Assembly: GCF_900112025.1 (NCBI RefSeq)
Contig: NZ_FOKL01000009.1
Span: 1 to 64,000 of the forward strand
DNA length: 64,000 nt
From: Janthinobacterium sp. 344
GTDB lineage: Bacteria; Pseudomonadota; Gammaproteobacteria; Burkholderiales; Burkholderiaceae_D
Reading direction: 5' to 3'
The position numbers and the translations under genes were made by a program. Below the pieces are notes generated by a model, which saw only the letters and a list, made by a program, of their open reading frames with translations, was not told the origin of the DNA and ran no database searches. Below, piece after piece: positions 45,906 to 56,428 of this stretch; the stretch's first letter is position 1, and every line of letters begins with the position of its first letter.

Positions 45906-47663
45906 ATGAGTAAATGGTCGATTGAAACGCTGGGTTCGGCATGCGCCGCACTGATCCTGGTCATGCTGGGCTGGCTGTCGGGCGCGGCCTGGCCGGGACT
46001 CGATTTTTGGGAACATGTCTGCCTGGCCCTGCTGCTGGTGGCAGCCGCCGGCACGGCCATGTGGCTGATGCACCAGCTGCGCACCTGCCTGGCCAGCGCG
46101 CGCCAGCAACTGGACGCCAGCACCATGCGCTACCGCGACCTGAGCGAGACGGCGCAGGACGGCATGTGGCAAACGGATGCGCAAGGCACCATCCTGCACA
46201 TCAATCAGCGCCTCAGCGATATGCTGGGTATTCCCGCGGACCAGTTGCTGGGCCGCAGAATGAGCGAATACTACGACCATGCCACCTTGCTGCGCCTGTG
46301 CCCGCTGCTGCGCGCGCAGGAACAAAGCTGCATGGGTGAACTGCAATACCGCCACAGCGACGGCACGGAACGCTGGGCCATGATCAGCGGACGCCGCCTG
46401 TACGACCGGCACGGCAAGCTGACGGGCGCCCTGGTGCTGGCCAGCGACATCACCGAACACAAACACGCCGAGCAGGCCTTAAGCCTGGCCCATGCGGAGC
46501 TGGAAAACCGCGTGGCGCTGCGCACGGCCCAGTTGCAGGACGTGAATGCCCTGCTCAGTGCCGAGGTCGCCATGCGCGCGCAGACGGAAGCGGCCCTGGC
46601 GCGCAGCGAGGAACGGCTGCAGGACATCATCTCGATGATGCCCCTGTCGCTCTTCCTCAAGGATGCCGATTCGCGCCTGCTGCTGATGAACCAGGCCTGC
46701 GAACAGCAATGGGGCGTGCGCTTCCAGGATGTGGCCGAAGGGCGCGACTTGCGGCACTTCCCCGCTGATCAAAACACGGGCTTCCTCTCGGCCGACCAGC
46801 AGGCATTTGCCAGCCGCCAGGTGGTGATCCGCGAAGAACTCGTGTGGAATGCCCAGCTGCAGGAAAACCGCCTGGTGCAGACGCATAAGAAGCCCGTCTT
46901 CGATGCCGACGGCAAGCCGCAGATGATCATCGCCATGGGCATCGACATCACCGACAGCAAGCGCAACGAGGAAAACCTGCAGCGCACGCTGGCCCAGCTG
47001 CGCGAGCTGACCGACCACCAGCAAACCATCAAGGAAGAGGAGCGGCGGCGCATCGCGCTCGACATCCATGATGACCTGGGACAAAACCTGATGGTGCTGC
47101 GCATCGACGTCTCGCTGCTGCACGCGCGCACGGCCATCACGCACCCGCGCCTGCACCGCCACGCGCAGCGCGTGCTCGACACCATCGACGCCACCATCCG
47201 TTCCGTGCGCACCATCATCAATGACTTGCACCCCAGCACCCTGGAACTGGGACTGGGGCCGGCCGCCGAGTGGCTGATCCGCCAGATGGAGGGCCGGAGC
47301 GCCATCCGCTACCGCCTGCGCATCGCCAGCGACGCGCAGCACCTGGGCCTGGACCAGCGCCAGACGTCGGCCATCTTCCGCGTCCTGCAGGAATCGCTGT
47401 CGAACATCGTGCGCCACGCCCAGGCCAGCGAAGTGGAGGTGGCGCTGGCACAGGACGAGGACGCCATCGTGCTGCGCATCAGCGACAACGGCATCGGCAT
47501 GCAGCCGGGCGACGACGGCAAGCAGGCCGCCTTCGGCCTGAAAAGCATCCGCGAGCGCGTGCATGCGCTCGGTGGCGAGCTGCGCATCGACAGCCAGGCG
47601 GGCCAGGGCACGGCGCTGGCGATCCACCTGCCGCAGCCCCGCCCGGCCGCGGCGCGGGCATGA
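45906..47663 (+). CDS. PAS-domain histidine kinase, NarX/DesK (HisKA_3) type
   Basis: 585 aa. Two membrane helices lie at about 10-30 and 37-57. PAS 1 (about 75-190) starts RYRDLSETAQDGMWQTD; PAS 2 (about 235-350) has MPLSLFLKDADSRLLLMN. The dimerisation box is HisKA_3 with the phospho-His in RRRIALDIHDDLGQNLM. The HATPase has ESLSNIVRHAQASEVEV, RISDNGIGM and FGLKSIRERV. This class normally pairs with a NarL/LuxR-type regulator, but none is adjacent. Next downstream is the HAF-repeat gene. Confidence 0.92.
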   Translation: MSKWSIETLGSACAALILVMLGWLSGAAWPGLDFWEHVCLALLLVAAAGTAMWLMHQLRTCLASARQQLDASTMRYRDLSETAQDGMWQTDAQGTILHINQRLSDMLGIPADQLLGRRMSEYYDHATLLRLCPLLRAQEQSCMGELQYRHSDGTERWAMISGRRLYDRHGKLTGALVLASDITEHKHAEQALSLAHAELENRVALRTAQLQDVNALLSAEVAMRAQTEAALARSEERLQDIISMMPLSLFLKDADSRLLLMNQACEQQWGVRFQDVAEGRDLRHFPADQNTGFLSADQQAFASRQVVIREELVWNAQLQENRLVQTHKKPVFDADGKPQMIIAMGIDITDSKRNEENLQRTLAQLRELTDHQQTIKEEERRRIALDIHDDLGQNLMVLRIDVSLLHARTAITHPRLHRHAQRVLDTIDATIRSVRTIINDLHPSTLELGLGPAAEWLIRQMEGRSAIRYRLRIASDAQHLGLDQRQTSAIFRVLQESLSNIVRHAQASEVEVALAQDEDAIVLRISDNGIGMQPGDDGKQAAFGLKSIRERVHALGGELRIDSQAGQGTALAIHLPQPRPAAARA

Positions 47664-47753
47664 CATTGCAAAAGTTACTAAAAATAGTAGAAATTTAGGT
47701 ATGCAGTGACAACGTAAAAAAGTATAGTGAGTTTTTTCTTTAAGGAAACTATC

Positions 47754-48899
47754 ATGCCGCCACGGTTCTCCTGCCTGTCCGCCGCCCCACGCCTGACCTT
47801 GCTCCTGTTGCTGTGCGCCACACCCCTCGCCGGCGCCAGCATTTACGCCGAACATGGTTTCGGCGAAAAAGGCGGCGATGGCAGCATCGCTTCCGACCTG
47901 AACCCGGCGGGCCTGGTGGCCGGCATCATCACGGAAGAAGAAGGACGGCGCCGCGCCGTGATCTACCAGCACGGCCGCATCCGCGAACTGGGCACCCTGG
48001 GCGGCAATGAAGGTTTTACCAAGGCCATCAATGCCCATGGCGTGGTGGTCGGTTCCGCGCAGACCGCCAGCGGCGCCTGGCATGCGTTCCGCTACGAGGA
48101 AGCGGGCGGCATGCGCGACCTGGGCACCCTGGGCGGCAACAGCAGCTATGCGACGGCCATCACGCGCGATGGCAAGGTGGCCGGCTATGCCGATACCAGC
48201 GGCGGCGACTTCCATGCGTTCGTCACACAGGCCGACCACAGCCTGCAAGACCTGGGCACGCTGGGCGGCGCCAGCAGCTATGCCAGCGGCCTGAACGCGC
48301 ATGGCGTGGTGGTGGGCACGGCGCAGCGCAGCGACGGCTACCGCCGCGCCTTCGTCTACCGCCCCGGTGCGGGCATGCAGGAAATCGGCACCCTGCCTGG
48401 CGGGCGCATCAGCTCGGCCACCGCCATCAATGACGCGGGCCTGGTCGTGGGCGCCTCGGAAACGGAAAAACGCCGCTGGCATGCCTTCGCCTGGGACGGC
48501 AAGCGCATGCTCGACCTGGGCGCCATGATCGGCCAGGGCGACAGCTACGCCACGGCCGTGAATGCGGCCGGGCATGTCGTCGGCAGCGTCAAGATCAATG
48601 GCTATGAACCGATGACCTTTGTCTACAAGGACGGCGTGATGACGGTGCGCCGCCGCGACGACGGCCTGTACCTGACCAACAAGATCACGGACGCCGGCCT
48701 AGTGGTGGGCGCCATCTACACGGGGCATAAATTCCAGGCTTTTGCCGTCTCGTCGCGCGCGGCGCCGCCACCACAGCGCGGCAACCCGCTGGACTGGCTG
48801 GTCATCACCTTCGTCATCGGCGCCAGCGGCGTGGTGCTGTACAAGCTGCAGCGCAACTACCGCATGGGTCTGCTGGGGGCGCGCACGCGATTCATGTAG
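47754..48899 (+). CDS. HAF-repeat secreted protein with C-terminal membrane anchor
   Basis: 381 aa. The signal peptide (to about residue 28, TPLAGA) precedes seven or so copies of the ~45-aa HAF/beta-propeller-like repeat (HAFRYEEAGGMRDLGTLGG; AINAHGVVVGSAQ). A membrane helix follows near the C-terminus (WLVITFVIGASGVVLYKL), then a basic tail (RNYRMGLLGARTRFM). This looks like a sorting end but lacks a VPEP motif. AAGGA lies 7 nt before the ATG; an earlier in-frame start (47727) would break the signal peptide. The function of HAF repeats is unknown. Confidence 0.82.
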   Translation: MPPRFSCLSAAPRLTLLLLLCATPLAGASIYAEHGFGEKGGDGSIASDLNPAGLVAGIITEEEGRRRAVIYQHGRIRELGTLGGNEGFTKAINAHGVVVGSAQTASGAWHAFRYEEAGGMRDLGTLGGNSSYATAITRDGKVAGYADTSGGDFHAFVTQADHSLQDLGTLGGASSYASGLNAHGVVVGTAQRSDGYRRAFVYRPGAGMQEIGTLPGGRISSATAINDAGLVVGASETEKRRWHAFAWDGKRMLDLGAMIGQGDSYATAVNAAGHVVGSVKINGYEPMTFVYKDGVMTVRRRDDGLYLTNKITDAGLVVGAIYTGHKFQAFAVSSRAAPPPQRGNPLDWLVITFVIGASGVVLYKLQRNYRMGLLGARTRFM

Positions 48900-48917
48900 A
48901 CCACGACAGTACAGACG

Positions 48918-48946
48918 AAAAAAAAGAGGCTTGCGCCTCTTTTTTG
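48918..48946. terminator. Bidirectional terminator between the HAF gene and rpoD
   Basis: AAAAAGAGGC/GCCTCTTTTT with a short TTGC loop; A/T runs on both sides serve the two convergent genes. Confidence 0.9.
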
Positions 48947-48961
48947 TTGCCTGCTGAACGC

Positions 48962-51508
<2,547 letters not shown>

Positions 51509-51722
51509 GAGATATCTCTTAATGCGAGACCAGATGGTGTCGGCGCGAAGTGAATGATTCCACCTAAGCCTGCGAAACCGGACTCGATGGAGCGTGTTGT
51601 TGCGGCTGCCGTCAACGGCAGCGGCGCCTGTCTATCGGAACGTTCAAAGCCCGCGCCTCCGGCAGGCGGAGCGGCGAGGCCGAAACCGGGTCAGATAAAT
51701 AGGCGATGTACATTGCGGAATG

Positions 51723-51749
51723 AAAAAAAGCCCGTACCAGAACGGGCTT
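51723..51749 (-). terminator. Strong intrinsic terminator 215 bp upstream of rpoD
   Basis: AAGCCCGT/ACGGGCTT stem with 6-base loop and seven T on the minus strand, pointing towards rpoD. No annotated gene lies before it on that strand, so it ends either a short RNA or an attenuated rpoD transcript. Confidence 0.75.
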
Positions 51750-51789
51750 GAATCTATTGTTGTTCATTGAAGACACAGCGGAGAGCAAG

Positions 51790-51819
51790 ATTATGCACGA
51801 AGGCCAGTTATCTGGATAA
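51790..51819 (-). promoter_or_regulatory. Possible promoter of a short RNA or of the rpoD leader
   Basis: Minus-strand TTATCC (51814-51819), 18-base spacer and CATAAT (51790-51795). The transcript to the terminator at 51723 would be about 60 nt, with an ATG-initiated mini-frame (MNNNRFKPVLV) running into the stem. Confidence 0.35.
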
Positions 51820-52075
51820 TTGATAAACGGAATGTCCGATATCAAAAATACCAATAATTGTCGCCCTGCACCGCACTGCTCCTATCCCCTGCACACCTGA
51901 GCCAGACCATCAAAAACAGGGCCCAGTCATCAGCGCAAGCCGACATTATACACATTTCCCGTATTTCGCGCTGTGCTCCCTGCAGTGCGAAGCCGCTTAT
52001 CGCAGGTCAAGTTGCCAAAAAAGACAATGCACTTGCCTGTGGCGCGTGCTATGCTCCCCTTTTATAGCCCAACCA

Positions 52076-52585
52076 ATGATGTCGATGACCAGCTCCACGC
52101 CAGACCAGCAAGCCACCACTCCTGTCACGCCAGCAGATGCAGCCCCAGCGGCGGCACCCGCCGCCGCGGCCACACCGGCGCCCGCCGGATTGACCGCGCG
52201 CGCCCTGTTGAAGCAGTTCCAGGAGCAATTCACGCCTTTCCGCGATTGCCTGCCCTTGTCGATCGGTATCGACAAGCAGATCCTGGCGCGTTTGCCGGAC
52301 CTGGACCGCAAGCTGATGCGCACGGCGCTGGGCATCCACACGGGTTCGCTGCGCTACCTGCGCGTGATGGAAAAAGCCAAGGTGCGCTACGACCTCGACG
52401 GCACCGCCGGCGCGGAAGTGACGCAAACCCACCGCGACCACGCCACGCAAGTGTTGCAGCAGCGCTTCAAGAAAGAAGCCGAGCGCAAGAAAGCCGAGCG
52501 CGATGCGGCCGCCGCCGAAGAAGCGAACCGCTTGCGCCTGGAAAAACTGAATCAGCTGACCGCGAAATTCTCGCGCAAAGGCTGA
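52076..52585 (+). CDS. ProQ/FinO-family RNA chaperone
   Basis: 169 aa. A Pro/Ala-rich low-complexity N-terminus (1-40) precedes the FinO domain (about 45-125): ARALLKQFQEQFTPFRDCLPLSIGIDKQI, LRTALGIH-like MRTALGIHTGSLRYL. A charged helical tail (KKEAERKKAERDAAAAEEANRL, shortened here) ends it. ProQ proteins bind sRNAs and 3' UTRs. No clear ribosome-binding site; ATGs at 52076, 52079 and 52085 are alternatives. Ten bp before the exonuclease gene, so likely an operon of RNA-related proteins. Confidence 0.85.
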   Translation: MMSMTSSTPDQQATTPVTPADAAPAAAPAAAATPAPAGLTARALLKQFQEQFTPFRDCLPLSIGIDKQILARLPDLDRKLMRTALGIHTGSLRYLRVMEKAKVRYDLDGTAGAEVTQTHRDHATQVLQQRFKKEAERKKAERDAAAAEEANRLRLEKLNQLTAKFSRKG

Positions 52586-52594
52586 TCCGGTTTC

Positions 52595-53242
52595 ATGGAC
52601 ACCGCTGCCGCGCCGCCACTGCCGCCCTACCGGGGCATCGAACTCGACCACGTCAAGCTGGTACGCACCAGTGACGATGCCAAGGCGGCCATGGCTGCCC
52701 TGCTGGCAGCGGACGCCATCGGCTTCGATACGGAATCGAAGCCCACTTTTGTGAAGGGCGAGTCCTCCACGGGACCGCACCTGATCCAGCTGGCCACCGA
52801 TGACATCGCCTACCTGTTCCAGGTGGGCGCCACGCCGGCCCCGGCCCTGGCCGAACTGAAAGCCATCCTCGAATCGACCACCACCCTGAAGGTGGGCTTC
52901 GGCCTGTCCGACGACGTCAAGCGCCTGCGCGCCAAGCTGGGCATCGCGCCGGCCCAGGTGCTCGACCTGTCCGTCGCCCTGCGCGGCGGGCAGCGCAACG
53001 ACCTGGGCGCGAAGACGGCCGTCGCCAAGTTCTTCGGCCTGCACCTGCAGAAGTCGAAAAAAATCTCCACCACCAACTGGGCCACGTCGCGCCTGACGGA
53101 AAAGCAGATCCTGTACGCGGCCGACGATGCGCAAGTGGCCCTGCGCGTGTACCGCCGCTGGATCGCCGACGGCGGCAAGGTGGCGCCGCAAAAGGCCCCG
53201 CGCGCCAGCACGCCGCCGGCCCCGCCGCCCGTCGCCGCCTGA
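52595..53242 (+). CDS. DEDDy 3'-5' exonuclease (RNase D/WRN-like)
   Basis: 215 aa single-domain exonuclease. ExoI DAIGFDTESKP, ExoII (VGFGLSDDVKRL...VLDLSVAL) and ExoIII YAADDAQVALRVYRRW give the DEDDy metal-binding set. No HRDC domain, so it is not full RNase D; it resembles stand-alone WRN-type exonucleases. Substrate (DNA or RNA) is open. The C-terminus is Ala/Pro-rich. It follows the ProQ-like gene by 9 bp and precedes the SMI1 gene by 21 bp. Confidence 0.88.
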   Translation: MDTAAAPPLPPYRGIELDHVKLVRTSDDAKAAMAALLAADAIGFDTESKPTFVKGESSTGPHLIQLATDDIAYLFQVGATPAPALAELKAILESTTTLKVGFGLSDDVKRLRAKLGIAPAQVLDLSVALRGGQRNDLGAKTAVAKFFGLHLQKSKKISTTNWATSRLTEKQILYAADDAQVALRVYRRWIADGGKVAPQKAPRASTPPAPPPVAA

Positions 53243-53263
53243 GGCGGCACGCCCTCCAGCCAC

Positions 53264-53692
53264 ATGAGCAAGAGCAAGGCCATCGGCACCACGCTGGACG
53301 CGATCGCCGCCGCCGAACAGGCGCTGGGGCGATCCCTGCCCCCGTCCTACGCGCAATGGTTATTGCTTAACAATGGCCGCGCGCTGGGCGCCTTGTGCAT
53401 ATTTCCCGTCTACGACGCGGCCAATGCACGCAAGACGTGGGAATCGATAGCGCGCCATTACGAGACGAGCTGGCAGGAATGGCTGGAGAATACGGGCGCG
53501 AACGGCAGCGATGCCGCTTCCCTGCTGCCCTTTGCCCAGTTCGGCACGGGCGACTACTATTGTTTTGATTATGCGCAAATGGGGCCGGCTGGCGAACCCG
53601 TGGTCGTGCTGTGGTCGCACGAAACAGGGGCTGCCACCGCGGTGGCGCCCGATTTTGCATCATTCCTGATACTGCCCGGCCGCCCGGGATAA
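53264..53692 (+). CDS. SMI1/KNR4 family protein
   Basis: 142 aa, soluble. LGRSLPPSYAQWLLLNNGRALG and FGTGDYYCFDYAQMG...PVVVLWSHETG are the SMI1/KNR4 (SUKH) pattern. The superfamily includes immunity proteins against polymorphic toxins, but lone members of unknown function are common, and no toxin gene is here. Probably the last gene of the proQ-exonuclease series. Confidence 0.8.
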   Translation: MSKSKAIGTTLDAIAAAEQALGRSLPPSYAQWLLLNNGRALGALCIFPVYDAANARKTWESIARHYETSWQEWLENTGANGSDAASLLPFAQFGTGDYYCFDYAQMGPAGEPVVVLWSHETGAATAVAPDFASFLILPGRPG

Positions 53693-53714
53693 AACCCGGA
53701 CAGCCGGCGCCAGC

Positions 53715-54062
53715 TTATTTGACGGGACGCCAGGTCAGCGGATAGCGGTAGACGACGCCATTGCTGGCCTTGACGGCGGCAATGATGGAAAACACCAGGT
53801 TCCCCAGCGCCACCAGCCAGAACATGAAAAGGCCGATCAGCACGAACGACAGGATGAAGCAGGCGATGTACCAGAGGATCAGGGTGATCTGGAAATTGAG
53901 CGCTTCGCGGGCATTCTCGGCCGAGAACTTGTCCGCATCGTCCTTCTTGATCAAATAAATGATCAGCGGCGCCACCCAGCTGGTGAACAGCCCGCCGATA
54001 TGGGACAGAATGGCGATCGTCGTATCTTGCGTACGACCCACTTCCGGCTGCGAGTTTTCCAT
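53715..54062 (-). CDS. DUF4870 membrane protein
   Basis: 115 aa. Three or four membrane helices: HIGGLFTSWVAPLIIYLIKK, then FSAENAREALNFQITLILWYIACFIL (split) and LIGLFMFWLVALGNLVFSIIAAVKA. The motif DKFSAENAREALNFQITL is the DUF4870 signature. Role unknown, perhaps a small membrane modulator. I prefer ATG 54062 (MENSQPEVGRTQD), with GGGA upstream; ATGs at 54077-54068 are possible. Confidence 0.85.
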   Translation of the reverse strand: MENSQPEVGRTQDTTIAILSHIGGLFTSWVAPLIIYLIKKDDADKFSAENAREALNFQITLILWYIACFILSFVLIGLFMFWLVALGNLVFSIIAAVKASNGVVYRYPLTWRPVK

Positions 54063-54152
54063 TATCATTCCCATCATTTGTTATAGATACATCAATATAA
54101 CAGTAATATTTCTTTTTGGAATGAAACACTTGCTGCCGCACGGGATTTTTTT

Positions 54153-55574
54153 TCACGTGCCGCTTGCCGCCGCCTGCGCCAGCCGCCCCAGGGTGGCGAT
54201 GGCCGCTTCCATTGGCGCGGTCCACGGGTGGCCGTAATTGAGACGGATGCAGTGGCGAAACGCGCGCGTGGCGGAAAAGATGGGGCCGGGCGCGATGCTG
54301 ATGCCGGCCGCCAGCGCGCGGCGGTGCAAGGCCAGCGCATCGACGCCCACCGGCATTTCGACCCACACGAAGTAACCGCCCTGCGGCCGCGTGACCCGCG
54401 TGCCGGGCGGGAAATGCACGGCAATGGCTTGCAACATGATGTGTTGCTGCGCGGCCAGGGTCAGGCGCAGCTGGCGCAAATGGCGGTCATAGCCGCCCTG
54501 CGCCAGGTAATCGGCCAGCGCCATCTGCAGCGGGATCGGCGCCGACAGGCTGGTGGTCAGCTTCAGGCGCTCGACCTGGCGCGCGTAACGTCCCGCCACG
54601 GCCCAGCCCAGCCGGAAACCGGGCGCCAATGTCTTGGAAAACGAACTGCAATGCATGACCAGGCCCGCGCCGTCATGGCTCTTCGTCAAGCCTGGCCGCC
54701 GCTGGCCAAAATACAATTCCCCATACACATCGTCCTCGATCAGCGGCACGCCATGGCGCGCCAGCAAGGCGACCAGCGCGCGCTTCTTTTCGGGCGGCAT
54801 CAGGCTGCCCAGGGGATTCTGGAAACTTGTCATCAGCCAGCAGGCCGCGGGCTGGTGGCGCTGCAGCACCTCCTCCAGCGCCGCCAGGTCGACGCCGTCG
54901 CGCGGGCTCGTGGCGATCTCGACGGCCTTGAGTTCCAGCCGCTCCAGCGCCTGCAGGCAGGCATAGAAGCTGGGCGACTCGATCAGCACCGTGTCGCCGG
55001 GCCGCGTGACGGCTTGCAGGCACAGGTTCAGCGCTTCCAGCGCGCCATTCGTGATGACGATGTCATCGCTGGAGACGGGCACGCCGTCCTGCTGGTAGCG
55101 CAAGGCGATCTGGCGGCGCAGCTCGGCATTGCCGAGGGATAGATCCGTCACCGTGCTCCACGGGTCGAGGCGGCGCATGCTGGCCGAGACGGCCCGCGCC
55201 AGTTTTTCCATTGGGAACAGATGCGGACTGGGGAAGGCCGAGCCGAAGGGCACGATGTCGCGCGCGCCCACGGCACCCAGCACCTCGAAGACGAGGTCGC
55301 TGACGTCGACGGTGGTGCTGGCGTCGACGGGGTGGGAACTGTCCGGCTCGGGTGCCAGCGCGGCGCGCTGCGGCGCCACGTAATAGCCGGAACGGGGACG
55401 CGAGACGATCATGCCACGCGCTTCGAGCAGATAATAGGCCTGGAACACCGTCGACGGGCTGACACCGCGCCGCGCATGCTGCTGGCGCACGGACGGCAAC
55501 TTGTCGCCGGGCAGCAGCAGCTGCGTGCTGATCATGGCAGCCATCTCTTCCGCCAACACTTCGTATCGCTTCAA
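54153..55574 (-). CDS. Second MocR-type regulator (GntR HTH plus aminotransferase)
   Basis: 473 aa. Start is TTG at 55574 with GGGAG five bases upstream; this makes the HTH begin properly (LKRYEVLAEEMAAMISTQLLLPGDKLPSVRQ, split). The aminotransferase domain has ITNGALEALNLCLQAV, TSFQNPLGSLMP, IEDDVYGELYF and PLP Lys in CSSFSKTLAPGFRLGW. Same length and layout as the one at 20844, sharing many motifs, so they are paralogues. It diverges from the cytochrome operon at 55709, a possible target. The effector is unknown. Confidence 0.9.
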   Translation of the reverse strand: MKRYEVLAEEMAAMISTQLLLPGDKLPSVRQQHARRGVSPSTVFQAYYLLEARGMIVSRPRSGYYVAPQRAALAPEPDSSHPVDASTTVDVSDLVFEVLGAVGARDIVPFGSAFPSPHLFPMEKLARAVSASMRRLDPWSTVTDLSLGNAELRRQIALRYQQDGVPVSSDDIVITNGALEALNLCLQAVTRPGDTVLIESPSFYACLQALERLELKAVEIATSPRDGVDLAALEEVLQRHQPAACWLMTSFQNPLGSLMPPEKKRALVALLARHGVPLIEDDVYGELYFGQRRPGLTKSHDGAGLVMHCSSFSKTLAPGFRLGWAVAGRYARQVERLKLTTSLSAPIPLQMALADYLAQGGYDRHLRQLRLTLAAQQHIMLQAIAVHFPPGTRVTRPQGGYFVWVEMPVGVDALALHRRALAAGISIAPGPIFSATRAFRHCIRLNYGHPWTAPMEAAIATLGRLAQAAASGT

Positions 55575-55708
55575 TCCCGCTCCCCTGTCTCCGTCAAAAC
55601 TGATCCGTAGTTTTTCCGCACAACTGATCCTGTTCCAATATCCGCCCACAGTATATCCTTGGCAATGATGCCAGCAGCCCCGGCCAGCCCAGAGAGGATA
55701 ATTATTTC

Positions 55709-56428
55709 ATGCGACTTCCCATTGCCAGGCTTCCTTTCCTCCTTGTCGGCATGGCGCTCGTGCTGCCCGGCCCGGCCATGGCGGCCACGCTGCCGGACAG
55801 CCTGGAGCAGCGCATCAAGGCGTGCACGGCCTGTCATGCGCAGCAGGAAAAGCACGACGCCTTCTTTCCCCGCATCGCCGGCAAGCCGGCCGGCTATCTG
55901 TACAACCAGCTGCTGAACTTCCGCGAAGGCCGGCGCCAGTATCCGCTGATGAACTACATGGTGGAACATTTGCCGGACGCCTACCTGCGCGAAATCGCCG
56001 ACTATTTTGCGGGGCAGCACCCTGCCCCGCCGCCGGCCCAGCCCAGCGGTGCCGGCACGGCGGCCCTGGCGCGCGGCAAGCAACTGGTGCTGACGGGCGA
56101 CAGCGGCAAGAAAATCCCCGCCTGCATCGCCTGCCACGGCCAGCAGCTGGCCGGCGTGGCGCCCGCCATCCCCGGCTTGCTGGGCTTGCCGCGCGATTAC
56201 ATCAACGCCCAGCTGGGCGCCTGGAAGAACGGCATCCGCCGCGCCCACGCGCCCGACTGCATGGCGCAAGTGGCGCAGCGCCTGTCGGATGCGGACGTGG
56301 GCGCCGTCTCGGCCTGGCTGGGCACGCAAGTGGCCAGCGCCGACGCGCGTCCGGGCGCCAGCATCGCCTTGCCGCTGCCCCTGCATTGCGGCGGCGTCCC
56401 CGGTTCCGGCGCGCAGGTGGCGCCATGA
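55709..56428 (+). CDS. Di-haem c-type cytochrome (cytochrome c4-like)
   Basis: 239 aa. A signal peptide (MRLPIARLPFLLVGMALVLPG...AMA, split) targets it to the periplasm. Two haem sites CTACH (about residue 39) and CIACH (about 137) sit in repeated c4/c553-type domains, each followed by a Met-rich ligand region (PLMNYMVEHLPD). It carries electrons between membrane dehydrogenases and oxidases. The stop overlaps the next gene's start (ATGA). Confidence 0.9.
   Translation: MRLPIARLPFLLVGMALVLPGPAMAATLPDSLEQRIKACTACHAQQEKHDAFFPRIAGKPAGYLYNQLLNFREGRRQYPLMNYMVEHLPDAYLREIADYFAGQHPAPPPAQPSGAGTAALARGKQLVLTGDSGKKIPACIACHGQQLAGVAPAIPGLLGLPRDYINAQLGAWKNGIRRAHAPDCMAQVAQRLSDADVGAVSAWLGTQVASADARPGASIALPLPLHCGGVPGSGAQVAP

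Larger units (their letters stand above)
51509..52075. other. rpoD leader / divergent region with proQ
   Basis: No protein gene is supported. On the minus strand it holds a hairpin GCTGCCGT/ACGGCAGC at 51605-51622, a strong terminator at 51723-51749 and a possible promoter at 51790-51819. The right part (51850-52075) is more AT-rich and contains the start region of proQ, whose -10 may be TTTATAG near 52060. Confidence 0.5.

Noticed and set aside
51612-51854. 80-codon minus-strand frame upstream of rpoD
   Set aside because: It reads through a perfect intrinsic terminator stem and lacks a start signal.
53264-53692. SMI1/KNR4 protein as immunity gene of a polymorphic toxin system
   Set aside because: No toxin, Rhs or secretion gene nearby; neighbours are RNA-related housekeeping genes.
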